Shown here one piece after another: positions 48,229 through 60,552 of a stretch of DNA of 64,000 nucleotides (its first letter is position 1; every line of letters starts with the position of its first letter). Made by a program: the position numbers and the translations under genes. Origin of the DNA: Raphanus sativus (taxonomy: Eukaryota > Streptophyta > Magnoliopsida > Brassicales > Brassicaceae); contig NC_079517.1 of NCBI RefSeq assembly GCF_000801105.2, positions 10,230,001-10,294,000 on the forward strand. The letters are read 5' to 3'. The notes under the pieces are model-generated. The model worked only from the letters and a program-made list of their open reading frames with translations, ran no database searches and had not been told where the DNA came from.

Positions 48229-50764
48229 ATGCTTCTTTCCGCAATCGCATCTCAGACACTCCTCTCCTCAAACCCCAACCTCCTCTTCCCCAACCCCATC
48301 CCAAACCCTCCTAGACCTTCAAATCCATCTCTCAAACTCCCCAATGCCTCACCATCATCTTCCATCTTCACCCTCCCCACGCGCGGCGGTCTCCGTTACG
48401 TGAACCAAACAGTCTCCGACGGAGCCTCCCAATCCGGAGGCTCAATCGGAGGAGAAACCACCGTAACCTCCGCCTCCGCCATCGCTTCCGCGATACGCGG
48501 CGCCTCGACGACTCCGGTGGAGTTCACGCAGATGATCGAGAAGGACAAGATCATCTTGCCGAGTCCCGATTTCCAGCGTCTCTGCGTCGAGCAGTTGGAT
48601 CTCTTCCGTAGAATCGTCGATCCTAACGCTCTCCTCTCGGTTCCGTCTCTTTTCTTCCAATCTTTAATTCTATTTAAAAAAAAAAGATAAAACAAAGTTT
48701 TTTAATTAAATTGGTTTTTATTAGATATATGTAAGACCAGCTGGTAGCTACGTGATGGATCGGTTGGAGCTTCGACGTGTCACGTGCTACCCGAGTGTTG
48801 GTGCTGGTGACGTTGTGATCTTGGTTGGGAACTTTGGTATCCCTGCTGGTTTGCGTGCCGCTGAAGCTTCCCTTTCTAGTCAACAAGTATGTGTCACTGA
48901 GTTAGTTACTGTGTTTCTTGTTTTTCTCTGCAAATTTGTGTAATGATTGTTTCTTTTTTTTTTTTTTTAACATGATAGGTTGAAGTTGTTAGCAAGCATA
49001 GAGCTGCTGTGTTTCCAATGGTGAAGCACCCGTTTGTTGTTGGTTTCTTGGTTGCTGAGTTACCTGTAGAACCAGAAGAGGTGTTGGAGGAGGAGGATGA
49101 GAAGGAGTGTGGTTTAGAGCATTTTCCTTCACCTGAGGAAGCTTATGCTTTGCCTGGTTTGAAACCACCTAAAGTTAAAGTTCCCTCTGTTAAGGTTTTC
49201 ACTGCAGAGCAGAGATCATATGCTATTAATATTTCACGGACTTTGGCTATGGCATATGTCATGGATCAGGTTTTTTCTTATACTCCTTGGGGGTTTAAAG
49301 ATGTTGTTTGTCTTCTGTCTTGAATCCTAATTGTTTTTTTTTAAATAAAATTTTATGTGTAGAAAACAATGTTACTTCAGCAGTCATCATGGCAAAATAA
49401 TGTGAGGATGAGTAAGCTAGTGGAGCAGGTACGAACCACAAGCTTGTTAACTTTAACACACATTGATCCTATTATGTTTTACGTCTTGAGATTTTTCTCT
49501 CCTGCTTTTGATTGAGCAGATCCGTGGTCCGCTCTCTACCATCAGGACATTAAGTAAAATGCTCTCAACTCACACAAAGAGAAGTCAGGTGGTCCTTGCT
49601 CTTAACATTCAACGAGAGTAGTGCAATTCTCCCCTTGGTCTTTGCATTGCAGGACTGACTTTGTTTTTCTTTTTGTAGATTTCACATGATATTGTGGAAG
49701 ACTTAATAGTCCAAGGCGAACAAATAAGAGATACCCTTCAAGAACTTCAGGATGCAGTTCACTTGACAAAGGTTCCACCTTCTCTTACTTTCGTCTCTTT
49801 TTTAGTTTGAGTTGATTTTGTGTTGTGTATTTATAACCATTTCGTTGACAGGCCAATATAGTCCGCCACAACGAAGAAGCATTGAAGAAGATGAGCAAAA
49901 CACATAATGAAACAATGAGATCAAGTTATTCCGATGACTATGAACAAAAGGACCCCATCGATGGGTCACAGATCACAAGTACACGCCTTTCCCTGGGTTC
50001 TGGATCTGATGATTCAGAAATGCCTATGCCACCTTTAGCACTGGCACCCCTAAAAACGCATAGCATAAGGTAATAAATTTCAGAGACATTAAAACCTAAC
50101 GGCTTGTTATAGCGTTTGGGAGGGGGCTTATCTCTTTCGTTTATGTCAGGAAGACCATGCGACATTTCTAGTGTGCTTTTAGATATGGTCGAGACTGTGA
50201 GACCACTTGCCCTTACTCAGCAAAGAGTGGTGGAGCTAGGTGAAAACTCAGCTTCCCTTCAAGTTGCTGTTGAAGAACCGGCTTTGAGGCAGGCTCTGAG
50301 TAACCTCATTGAAGGTGCTCTGTTGCGCACTCATGTTGGAGGAAAAGTTGAAATCTTGTCGACCAGAGCTCCTGCTGGCGGTAGTCTGGTAGTAATCGAT
50401 GACGATGGTCCTGATATGCGCTATATGGTAAACAAGACCAAACTCATTTTCTGCTGCTTTTATGTCTGAAAGTGTTACTTAATTGCTTCTTGACATGAAA
50501 GTGTTAACATCGATGCAGACGCAAATGCATTCGCTAACACCATTTGGAGCAGAACTCTTGTCGGAGAACATGGTTGAAGACAATATGACATGGAACTTTG
50601 TGGCGGGTTTAACCGTAGCACGAGAGATCCTGGAGAGTTACGGATGCGTGATCAGGGTTATCTCACCTCGTATCCACGATGCAGCCATAGGAGCTGGCGG
50701 TACTCGTGTAGAGCTCTGGCTCCCTACCTTCACGGCGGCAGTGTCTGAAGGCAATGAAGCATAG
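48229..50764 (+). CDS. CSK: Chloroplast sensor kinase (CSK)
   Basis: Nine exons: 48229-48639, 48725-48886, 48979-49269, 49363-49428, 49520-49588, 49679-49771, 49852-50069, 50154-50427 and 50519-50764. They give 609 aa, close to the Arabidopsis length I recall (At1g67840). CSK is a cyanobacterial-derived histidine-kinase-like protein of the stroma that links plastoquinone redox state to chloroplast transcription. Seen here: a Ser/Pro-rich transit peptide (about 1-60), a GAF-like sensor region (about 115-290) with YVRPAGSYVMDRLELRRVTCYPSV, a dimerisation helix (SKLVEQIRGPLSTIRTL), and an ATPase domain with N-box (LRQALSNLIEGAL), a G1-like VIDDDGPDM and G2 GGTRVELWLP. The H-box histidine is replaced by Glu (VEQIRGPL), as reported for plant CSKs. 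The start at 48229 is the first ATG before the transit peptide; an upstream frame from 48127 uses no ATG. Exon 8 uses the acceptor GGAAG|ACC, not the nearer CAG, to keep frame. Confidence 0.95.
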
Positions 50765-52192
50765 ATTTCATTTCCATCTCTATGGCTTGCTAATTTATTA
50801 GCCTCGTGTATTTGCTTGCCTATGTGTGGTGAAGCCAATGTATAGTCTATTGTTTGTGAGTTATCAGTGATCAGTGTGTAATAACAACTTAATATGTACA
50901 TAACCCAAAGATATCTATATAGGTAGACTTCGTATTGTAACGTAACTTTGTGACAAAAATAGTTATTGCATGTAAGTAGTATAACGAGAAAGAGAAACAC
51001 AACCTCACCATTTGTAATGACCAAACGAAATTGATAAATCCTGAATGTGAAATTTGGTAGAGGCAAAATGGTACCTTCTTTCATCTTGTAGCTTGTGATC
51101 TGTATTTGAATACAAAATGAAATATTACTTTCTTTCAAATATCAAGTGAAAAAGCGTTTAGAATATAGTTTCAGCTTTTGTCACTAATAAGCTAGTCAAA
51201 ACTATTGGCAAAAAAAAGCTATTCAAAACTAAATCTCAATGTTGATCTTAATATTCCCATTATTTACAGAAAGTTTGTGTAAAATGCCAATGATCTTAAC
51301 ATATATCATAATGTACGCACGATTTTTTTATAATTCAACTATCTAATGGAAAGATGTCGACTGTCGAGCACAGTCACAACTCATCGTAAGTTTACTTAGG
51401 AACGAAGAGAAAAAACATTTCCAATCTCTCTGAAGTCTCATTTTGTTGTTTTATTAAATAAGTCTTACCTCCTGTCAGTTCAAAATATTGAAAACTCCAA
51501 CATACGAATTATGGATATTTTTCTTCCAACAAGTAGATAGCGATCGAAAGTATAACGATTTTTTCATTAATTATTTTTTTGATTTATTTATAATATTCAA
51601 TACCATATATATAATTTCAAACTCAATATTGAGTCGACCAAGATACTCAACTTTTAATATTTTAAAATGTTTTAGTAACAAAACTACTCAATTAAAAATC
51701 TTAACAAAAATCTTTTTAATTATTTTTAAACAAATATAATTTTAAACATAAATATATACATTTTAATGACAGTGAAAGAAACTAACATTAATATTGAAGG
51801 TTTATTCGTTAAAAGTAATTGTTTTTATGATTTAAAGTTTTTTTTTTTAAACGAGAGAAGTTTTATTACTAAATATCATTTTTAGCCTACAATAATTTTT
51901 TCGTCTATAGTACTAGACCTAAAATTTCAGACGATTAATCGATAATAAAACAAGAAAATCAACAAGGAAAGTAAAGAAAAAAGTGGACCTCTCGTATTAA
52001 AGAAAGTGGACTCAACAGTTTGGTAAGAAAATTCACATTTATTTATTAAAGTTTGGCAATTCTCTTTTTATTGACAAAAAAACTAGATGGATATGTGAAT
52101 TCATAGTTTGGCAACCCATATTAGTCAAACTTAATTGGTCTTTAAATCCCGGAAAATATAGCAATGCCATAAATTCCAAGCTCTATTATTAC
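50765..52192. other. Intergenic stretch downstream of CSK
   Basis: The first 200 bases are probably the CSK 3' UTR. The rest is AT-rich with no gene. Short frames at 50638-51138 (-) and 51488-51739 (+) look like chance. Confidence 0.55.
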
Positions 52193-53929
52193 CAGTGTTT
52201 TGAAAACCGGACCGGACCGGCCGGTCGAACCGGTTCGACCGTGACTCGCTGAAGAAATCGAGTACGGTTCGGTTTATAACCCCGATTTGTAAAAAACCGG
52301 TAAAACCGGCTTATAACCGGTAAAACCGGTGACCCGGATCAATTTTAAAACCCGATTCATAAAAATTAACATATAATTAAATGTTTTAAACTATTACTAG
52401 TTAAAATTTAATATTTTATAATTAGTATTCAATTATCATTGATCTTTTATTTTCTTAAGAAACAATGTGAAAAATATATTTTTGACTTTCATATACTATC
52501 TTTATTTTATCATATTCATAAAATTTGAGATTTAGTTATAAAAGATAAATAAATATGATAATTTTTATTGTAAATCATAGTATGATTTTATCAATTTTAG
52601 TTTACATCGTATTCACTATTCAGTTTTATTTTACTATATATACAGTTAGATTTATGTTTATTGTTTATATTTAGTTAATTATAGAAAAGAATAGAGAATG
52701 TATTATATGTAAAAGTAAAGTTCATATAATATAAATATATAATTATATATATAAGTTTCATAGATAGAAAACCCGGTCCGGTTAAACCGGTTTAACCAGT
52801 CAACCAGTAGCTACACCGAGTCGACACTACAAGAAAAATTGTTTTTAGCTACGATTTAGCCACAAAAATTTTGTGGAAAGAAGAAAATAGTCACAAAATA
52901 TCTACAAACACAATTTGTGTGGCTATTACATACCTTTTTGTGGCTAATTAGCTACAAATTTCATTTTGTAGCTATTTGAAGATTGAAAGCCATAATTAGC
53001 TACGAAAATAAATTGTGGACATATGTATCTTCAATTACCCACGACTTAATTCGTAGAATATCTAGCCACAACCAAAATCGTGGATATTCAAAGAAATTGA
53101 ATTTTCAAAATTTAAACTCTATCTTTGAATGTCTACATTTAATCACAAACCTTTTAATATAAAACAACAAATAATATGGTAAAATAAAATCAAATAACAA
53201 ATTTTGAAAAATAAATATAATAAAATTTTCTGTATTATAAAAAATAAGCATACTCTAAAAATTGATAATATATTTAATCGTAAAATTTAAATATTTAAGT
53301 ATATACTATAAAATATAAAATATATAATATGTCAAGACCCAACATTTATGAGAAAATTGAAAAAAATCAGTTATAATCAATAAAATCAAACATTTATAAT
53401 ATATTTCCTCAAAATTATAAACCCTTAACCTAACCCTAATACCCTATTTCCAGACATACTACTGAAACTCAAAAATAAATTTTAATGTTGATTCAATATG
53501 CTAAGTTTCCAAATATATTTTTAAACTTAACTAATCCCAAACATTAAACCTAACATATAAATCTTCTTCCAAACCCTTCTGTACTTACAAACCCTAAACA
53601 CTAAACTATAACTCTATACCCTAAATCACCAAACAAAATACCAAATATAATATTTTCAATTTAGAATAAGTTACAGATTTTGATTTTCCAAATTTTAATC
53701 TTATCTGTTACTCTGAATCTTAAACCATATAATCCAAACTCTAAACTAATAATTTATTTGAAGGTTAGATATATTATTAAAGGGTTAATGTTACCCTTAA
53801 ACTTCAGTTCCACAAACAAAACAAGTAAAGCTTTGAAGATTAATTATTAAACGATGAAAAATGACTGAAAAGGTAAAATAATGGAATATTGTCATTGGTT
53901 GAATACTCAAACACACGGATCACTCTTTT

Positions 53930-54600
53930 CCACCATAGATACATTTTGATCCAACGACTCAGATCTTCTCTACGTCTTCTCCATTGTGTGTTTCTTTCTT
54001 CCCTTATCCTATTTTGAACCTTTCATTCTCTGTCTTTCCTATGTCATCTTATCCTAACTAGTAACCATTGTTTCTTTTTTTTCTTTACAGAATCAAATTT
54101 CTTTATTTGTATATGCAAAGCTTCCCATCTCATCTTTTAGAGATGTCATCACATCTGCAGTGGAATCCTTTCCGAGAGACTGCGGTGTACTGGCGGAGAA
54201 GAAATTAAGTAACAGCTATGGATTCTCTCTTTTCCTTTCTCTCTCTCTCTCTCTATTTGATTATGATATTTTTTTTTCTTGGTAAAGAAAGGTGGATGAG
54301 GCAGAAAAAGATGATGTTTGGTTGTGAAGAGGAACCTTGCTATCTCTCCTGGTCTCGTGATGCCTCTCAGCTTCAAGCCATCTGGATTTGTGGTGTTTGT
54401 TGACCTTCATGGCCTGCTCTGCATCCGGCTCGGCTCAAGAGAATCTTTCTGACCTGAGACAATGAGACATGCTTAAGAGAATCAAGATGTGGAAGCGTTA
54501 CTATCGGACTTCTCTCCGCCAGTCGCAGTGCAGTAGTGGTGCTCCCAAGTCACAGGGTTGTGGTGGTGGTCGCTGTAAGTCCAATTGAAGAGGCGGCGGT
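53930..54600. other. Gene-like insert within the CACTA element
   Basis: Higher GC and pyrimidine-tract DNA (including a CT run at 54236-54254) differs from the AT-rich surroundings and resembles a plant promoter, leader or exon fragment. The short frames on both strands do not match a family I know. Fragment capture by CACTA elements is well known. Confidence 0.4.
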
Positions 54601-54603
54601 GAA

Positions 54604-54658
54604 GATGTGGTTTATTTTTTTTTTTTTTTAGATTTTTCTTTTGATGTGGTTTATTTTT
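54604..54658 (-). mobile_element. Micro-retroinsertion inside the CACTA element
   Basis: GATGTGGTTTATTTTT at 54604-54619 and 54643-54658 flanks a 23-base insert beginning with a T run followed by AGATTTTTCTTTT. The flanking T tracts make the exact boundaries uncertain. Confidence 0.55.
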
Positions 54659-55140
54659 GTAAACCAATTTAATTTGTAAACCAATTTAGTTTGTAAACCA
54701 AATTTAATTTATAAAACAAAAATTTCATTGGTAAAAAGAATAATTAGCTTGTAAACTAATTTAATATATAATTTTGTGATTTATATTTCTATATTTTAAA
54801 AATAAATATGTTTTAGCAACTATTTTTTTTGTTCAAAATATTAGCAACAATTTATAGTGTGACTTTTTGTGGCTAAAATAGCTACAAAATACTGTCTCCG
54901 CTATTTGTGGAAATTAGCCACGAAAATCGTTTGCAGCTATGTTGCAGAGAGACGGCCACAACTAGCAACGTTTTATCGATTGCCACAAGCTCATAGTTAA
55001 CGAAAATTATTTGTGGCTATCTGTAGCTATAGGTCAAATAGCCACAAAAATAAGTCAATAGCCACAAATTATTTTGTAGCTATTTTCAGTTTTTCTTGTA
55101 GTGCGATATCCAGTCCGGTTTTCAAAACATTGATTATTAC

Positions 55141-56747
55141 ACAACAATTGTGGTCAGAATAATTTGTTTTTGATCAACCAATTCACAATTTCATACAAAT
55201 ATCCCCAAGGTTAGAAATAATAATTTCATTTTATCATTCGTAACAATGTTTTGTTCCGTTGCTTTCTGTTAGCAACATCTTATCTTCTCAAAACAGTAAA
55301 ATTCTGGCGTGATTTTCGGTAAGATATTAGCTTTCTTGTTATTCACATTTTTTTCTAAAACTGAATTTGTAGCTTTTGTTTACACAGATATCAAACAGTT
55401 TGCGGTACGGATGTGCGTGTCGTGTCGGTCCTTTATATCATCTTGCTTACTTTTACGCGCGTTTGAGTTTGAGCCAATTAAATCGGGACACTTCTTCGCG
55501 AAAAGTATACCCTGTCGTTTGGATTTTTCAGTTCTGATTTTGAAAATATAATTAATTTTAAAATATAACCTGAATCAGCTTTTTAGTTTGTTTTTTCGGT
55601 TGTTCTCCCGCACCCAAAATAAAACTCCAGAAAAAAAAAATTATTTGGGTCACCAAACCAAAACCTACGCTGCTTTTGAATTTTCTCAGGTCGACGAAAA
55701 CGAAAGCACTATCGATAAAGCGGTTTTGAGAAATCGTTAAATATTACCTCCTTTTTTAAATTCAAAAACGCAGTTTCTCCCCTTCTCTTCACGTTTTTTT
55801 TTTCGGGCGATCACGGGGTTTTAACACCTCTTCCTTTGATTTATGTGCCAAGAGATTTTGCATGTTGGAGAAGAAGCTATTTTCTTTCGTGCTCGCGTGA
55901 TCTCTTTCGTGCTTTTGATTCAACCAGGTTCTTTTCGATTTTTAAAGTTTATATTTATTTATTTTTCATCTCTTGTTCAGCTGTAATTAATCGCCCAGAA
56001 AGTTTGAGGAATTTAGCCTGACTATCGGTTAGGGTAACGTTTGCGTTTCTCTTGATGTTTAAACACGCATATTTAGTTTTTTAATTACTTATACATATTC
56101 TTTGAAATTAGATTTTGATATTCGTGTTTCTTGAAGAACCTCCAACATTATTTTACGGCTAGTGTTCTTTAAATCAAAGTTGATACACCCTGACCATATA
56201 TAACCTGTCTTATTGTTATTTCCTGTCTTGCAATCTAAGCAATGTGTTCTGTTTTTATTTTTTTTAAGCTGACTTTGTAGTTTAAGGAAGCACATGATTT
56301 TCTTGCTTGTTTGATAGCATGTTTGCTTGCAACTGAATTGACTGGAGAATAATCGTCTATGTTTTGACTTTTATTATCTATAGTTTTCTCATTCTAGGTT
56401 TGGTCAATAGTTTGGTATTGAAGCTTCTTCCTAATGGTTGGTTTAGAAGCACTATACTATATTCATCTGTGTAGGTTCTACGATAATGACTTACTTTATT
56501 GACCAAAGAGGGTCATTTTTTTTTAAAGTTTAGTTGGTTGATGACCAAATCTGCCAATATAAAAGGGGCAACATCCTAGTATGTTTAACCATGTGTGTAT
56601 CTTCTTCAAAAACCTCATTTCTCCTGCTCTAGATCACGACTCACGGTTGTTAAACCATATCAGGTTCCTGGCTTCTTCACTGTCAGGAGGCCTGAGTGGA
56701 ACACATTGAGTTGCTCCTGCATCTAGAATCACAAGTTTGGAGAAGAT
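55141..56747. other. Promoter and leader region of the DUF707 gene
   Basis: No coding sequence recognised. Pyrimidine-rich stretches with donor-like sites (near 55928) and acceptor-like sites (near 55980 and 56683) suggest one or more introns in the 5' leader. The short frames here have no motif. Confidence 0.45.
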
Positions 56748-59551
56748 ATGGGAATCTTTTCACGCAGGTAATCATCTCATCTCGTCTCGTTTTTCTTTGA
56801 CGAGGTGCAGAGAAGCTTACTCAACTTTTTTGTTTCAGTTCGATGAGTAGGAAATCAAAAGATGGAATGAAGATCATTGCAACTGCATTTTTTGGAGTAA
56901 CGTTCGGCTTTATTATTGGAATCTCTTTTCCATCATTATCAATCACTAAGGTTTTTGTAGCATCAAACCTTATTCATTTCTGCTCTTTGTTTTGTTATAT
57001 GTTTTGTTTCCCTTGTTTATTTTTTTTTATCTTTAGGAAGATTTTGTTCTCACATTTCAGGTGAGTCTCCCAACAAACTTTCTTCCTTCAAACGGTATCT
57101 CATATATAGAGGAAAAGGGCTCGGCAATTGCAACTCCAGATAGTCATAAATCTTGGTCATCATCAAAGAGTAACGCTAGCAGCTCATCTGGTCCAAACGA
57201 CAAATCAAAGGCATTCTTCCACTTCTTTATTTATTATGACTTTTGAAAGTCTCGGAACCTTTACATTATTCTTACATTTTGGTATATACCCCCTACCCAT
57301 TTGGTACTCTAATATGAAACTAGTCTCCCCAATGTACACATGCTGAGGTTGAGGACTTGAAAACAGTGGATATGGGTTAATGGATTAGTTGAGGTTACCA
57401 AATTAACAGATAGCTTCGTTGTGGTTTTATAGAGTGTAGTCATTTAGATTTCACCTTGCCAAACATAAAGGACTCTATATACTTAAAAACATGTGTTTAT
57501 TAACCGTTTCTTTTTTTATTTTCTTGATTAATTGTATTGGATTCACATGTCTCCGTCTGTGTTTTCATGTTTCATTTAATGTGTTTTCTGCAGATATGGG
57601 TTCCTTCGAATCCTCGTGGTGCTGAAAGATTGCCACCTGGTATGATTGCTGCTGAATCAGACTTCTATTTACGCAGACTGTGGGGCTTACCGCATGAGGT
57701 ATGTGCTCAAACCATGTTTTATATTTTCAATTTAGTATCATTAAACCAACATTTTCTTAGCTGCAATACATTCTTGATATACTGAAATTAAACAAAAAAA
57801 AAATCATGACATGTTGTGTTTTCTTCTCTTCTTTTTCTTCTTCAGGATTTGACAAGCCAGCCAAGATATCTTGTGACGTTTACTGTGGGTATAAATCAGA
57901 AAGAAAATATCGATGCTTGTGTCAAGAAGGTTATAGTCCATTCCCTTTGTTTAATGTTTTTCCGTTTAATATCATGTCATATATATGATTCATTATCTTT
58001 TCAACAGTTTTCAGAGAACTTCACTATTGTCTTATTTCATTATGACGGCCGAGTAACTGAATGGGATGAGTTTGAATGGTCCAAGACTGCTATACACATT
58101 AGTGTGCGGAAGCAGACAAAATGGTAACTATCAAACTCTTTTTGATTATTTATGGTAGAGAATACTCTGGTGATGTTTATGACCATTAACTCTCATGGCA
58201 CTTGGCAATATATATTAGGTGGTATGCAAAGAGGTTTTTGCACCCTGATATTGTAGCAAGATATGATTATATATTCATCTGGGATGAAGACCTTGGGGTT
58301 GAACATTTTAATGCAGAAGAGTAAGCTACTTATTTTATTTACCTTTACACTTGTTTCTGTCTCTTTGTCTTGTTTCTCATTTGCAAAGACATCATCTTCG
58401 ATTATATTCTTCAGGTACATAAAGCTTGTGAAGAAGCATGGCCTGGAGATTTCCCAACCTGGCTTGGAACCAAACAAGGGGTTAACATGGCAGATGACAA
58501 AGAGAAGAGAAGAACTTGAAGTCCACAAGTATGATTAACAAAAAAAAGTCCATCACATTCTGGCCATGCTTAGTTTTCTGCATAGCAATATTTTTATTAA
58601 ATATTTTGGGGCTTTGAATATTTAATCAGGATAACAGAAGAAAAACCTGGATGGTGCTCAGATCCTCATCTCCCTCCATGTGCTGCGTACGTAGAAATCT
58701 ACCTCTCTGCCTGTTATGAGTCTGATTTTTCTTTGTAATGGGAGCTAAACAGTCTTAGTTTTGTGTCACTGACAAATGCAGATTTGTGGAGATAATGGCT
58801 CCTGTATTTTCAAGAGACGCCTGGCGATGCGTGTGGCACATGATCCAGGTTCCTTACTTCGTCATCTGTTTATTCATTGTTCATTCATCTTCCATTTAGA
58901 TCTCTCTTTCTTGTCAGTCTTCCTAATATGCATTTACTTAAACCGTCATAAACAGAATGATTTGGTTCACGGTTGGGGACTTGACTTTGCACTCAGAAGA
59001 TGTGTCGAGGTACCAAAGAGACAACTTGAGTCTTGCTTCTTCTTTTTTTGTCATGCAGAAGAAAAAGTTTACTTTGTTCTAGTTATCAAGTTTGTTGTAT
59101 GACGAAACTGATGTATAAATGCAGCCTGCACATGAGAAGATAGGTGTAGTAGATTCTCAATGGGTCGTTCATCAAACTGTCCCTTCCCTTGGCAGCCAAG
59201 TAAACTCTTTCAATGTCCCTCCTATTCTTGATGTGACATTAACTTCTTCGCTCAAACTCTATTTTCTCTTTTGCTTGCTGTAGGGTGAGGCAACAGACGG
59301 CAAAGCGCCATGGCAAGGGGTAACAAACTTTTCTTAACCTCTCTCCGTCGTGTTGAGAATTGTGATATGAGCAACAAAGACGCATAACTTGTGCAACAAG
59401 CTACTTGAATTATGAGTGTGTTTTGTAGGTGAGAGACAGATGCAAAAAGGAATGGACCATGTTCCAGAGTAGAATGGCTAACGCGGAGAAGGATTATTTC
59501 AAGTCCTTACAAGTTGAAGGCTCCTCCAATTCAACAGCAACAACCATTTGA
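56748..59551 (+). CDS. DUF707 family protein, 404 aa
   Basis: Fourteen coding exons: 56748-56767, 56839-56950, 57061-57210, 57594-57698, 57846-57929, 58008-58123, 58219-58320, 58415-58528, 58630-58686, 58782-58848, 58956-59009, 59125-59199, 59284-59319 and 59429-59551. All phases agree. A short basic N-terminus is followed by one membrane span (about 18-38, IIATAFFGVTFGFIIGISF), then a Ser-rich stem and the conserved domain: IWVPSNPRGAERLPPG, QPRYLVTFTVGINQK, FTIVLFHYDG, YDYIFIWDEDLGVEHF, GLEISQPGLEP, WCSDPHLPPCAAFVEIMAPVFSR, LVHGWGLDFALRRCVE, GVVDSQWVVHQTVPSLG. The layout suggests a type II membrane protein of the secretory pathway. The 'DED' motif and WGLDF recall glycosyltransferases, but activity is unknown; 'lysine-ketoglutarate reductase trans-splicing' is only a database label. 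Intron 3 appears to use a GC donor (AAG|GCATTC, 57211). Arabidopsis neighbour of CSK: At1g67850 (recalled). Confidence 0.92.
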
Positions 59552-60552
59552 TGGGAGAGCTGTTTTAGTAGCCAGGCCGAGACGCTGACAGATTCAGTTT
59601 ACAAAGTGTGTCTCGCATTTACATATAGAGTCTGTATATGTTAATGTAGTGGATACTCCATCTCTTCTTAGCCCACAACAAAATATTCCATCAAATAAAC
59701 AAAAATGATGCGCATACAATATCACAATCTTGATCAGTTATCCATACTAAATCGCTGGTTTAAGCAATTGAGTAAAATGAGCTTCTCAAGCAAAAAAAAA
59801 AAATTAAGATTTGAACACAAATTGATTAAATTAGTAAGTTCTCTAAAAGTGGATAGATGAATAGACAAGCTGATTATGGAGTTTTCGTGGTAATCGACCA
59901 CAGTATTGCCAGATTGGCGGATCCGGAAAATAAATATTAGGGGAGCAAAAACATTATCGAATAGACTTCATGGGAAAATATTTTTTTCCATGGTGGCATC
60001 TTTAGGCAAATCTTAATAATTTTTTTTTCACGGTGGCAGGTGCACCCTCCTTGAGCAACGTGGATCCGCCTGCCATAATTTATAATTAAGCTATTATAAT
60101 TATAATTTCTTATCCGTAAATACATTTGAACTAAATGTACTCATATATATTGCAATTTCAAAAATTTATATTATTAAAAGTATACAATAAAGATGAAGAT
60201 AAATATATACGATTAGTTATAGGATAAATAAACATTGGGTTGATTTTTTAGTAATTATCCCTTTTAACTTTTAATATATGTATGACTTTTAAATTTGAGG
60301 CCATAAACTCATTTCAAGTGGCCTGATTTACACATATGGATTTGGAAGAAAATGATGTATGTGGATTTGGAATAATTTAAAATGTCTAAGTAATAATCAT
60401 AAGTTCATGAAACGAAAACACTTCTTATTAAGAGTCCAGTCTTTGGTTTTGGTACATTACAGAAACATAACACACATACATCTTATAAAATTATTATTTA
60501 GGATATATAACCATTACTTTTTTATTTGAACCGGCAGAGTATTGTGGTGCAG
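59552..60552. other. Spacer between the DUF707 and His/Gly-rich genes
   Basis: Two convergent 3' ends. A possible small inverted-repeat element lies at 59916-60070. No gene recognised. Confidence 0.55.
59916..60070. mobile_element. Possible small inverted-repeat element
   Basis: GGCGGATCCG at 59916 and GGATCCGCC at 60062-60070 are inverted, with 'ATTTTTTTTCCATGGTGGCA'-like words between. No clear target duplication, so family and boundaries are uncertain. Confidence 0.35.

Larger units (their letters stand above)
52825..55103. mobile_element. Non-autonomous CACTA (En/Spm-type) transposon
   Basis: Terminal inverted repeats CACTACAAGAAAAA at 52825 and its complement ending at 55103, with a 3-bp target duplication CGA on both sides (52822-52824, 55104-55106). 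Both subterminal regions carry many copies of TAGCCACAAA/TTTGTAGCTA in both orientations, the classic CACTA subterminal repeats to which transposase binds. The 2279 bp contain no transposase. A more GC-rich block at about 53930-54600 looks like acquired host DNA. Confidence 0.95.
52193..55132. mobile_element. hAT-type element, split by a CACTA element
   Basis: The left end CAGTGTTTTGAAAACCGGAC and the right end (inverted CAATGTTTTGAAAACCGGAC) are near-perfect 20-bp terminal inverted repeats. Both sides carry the 8-bp target duplication ATTATTAC (52185-52192 and 55133-55140), diagnostic of hAT. Without the CACTA insertion it is about 660 bp and non-coding, with many CCGGT/ACCGG words near both ends. 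Confidence 0.9.

Noticed and set aside
51488..51739. 83-codon open frame
   Set aside because: AT-driven Phe/Ile/Asn-rich composition with no motif; chance frame.
53400..53650. CCCTAA-like words resembling telomere repeats
   Set aside because: Dispersed and degenerate inside the CACTA element; no tandem array.
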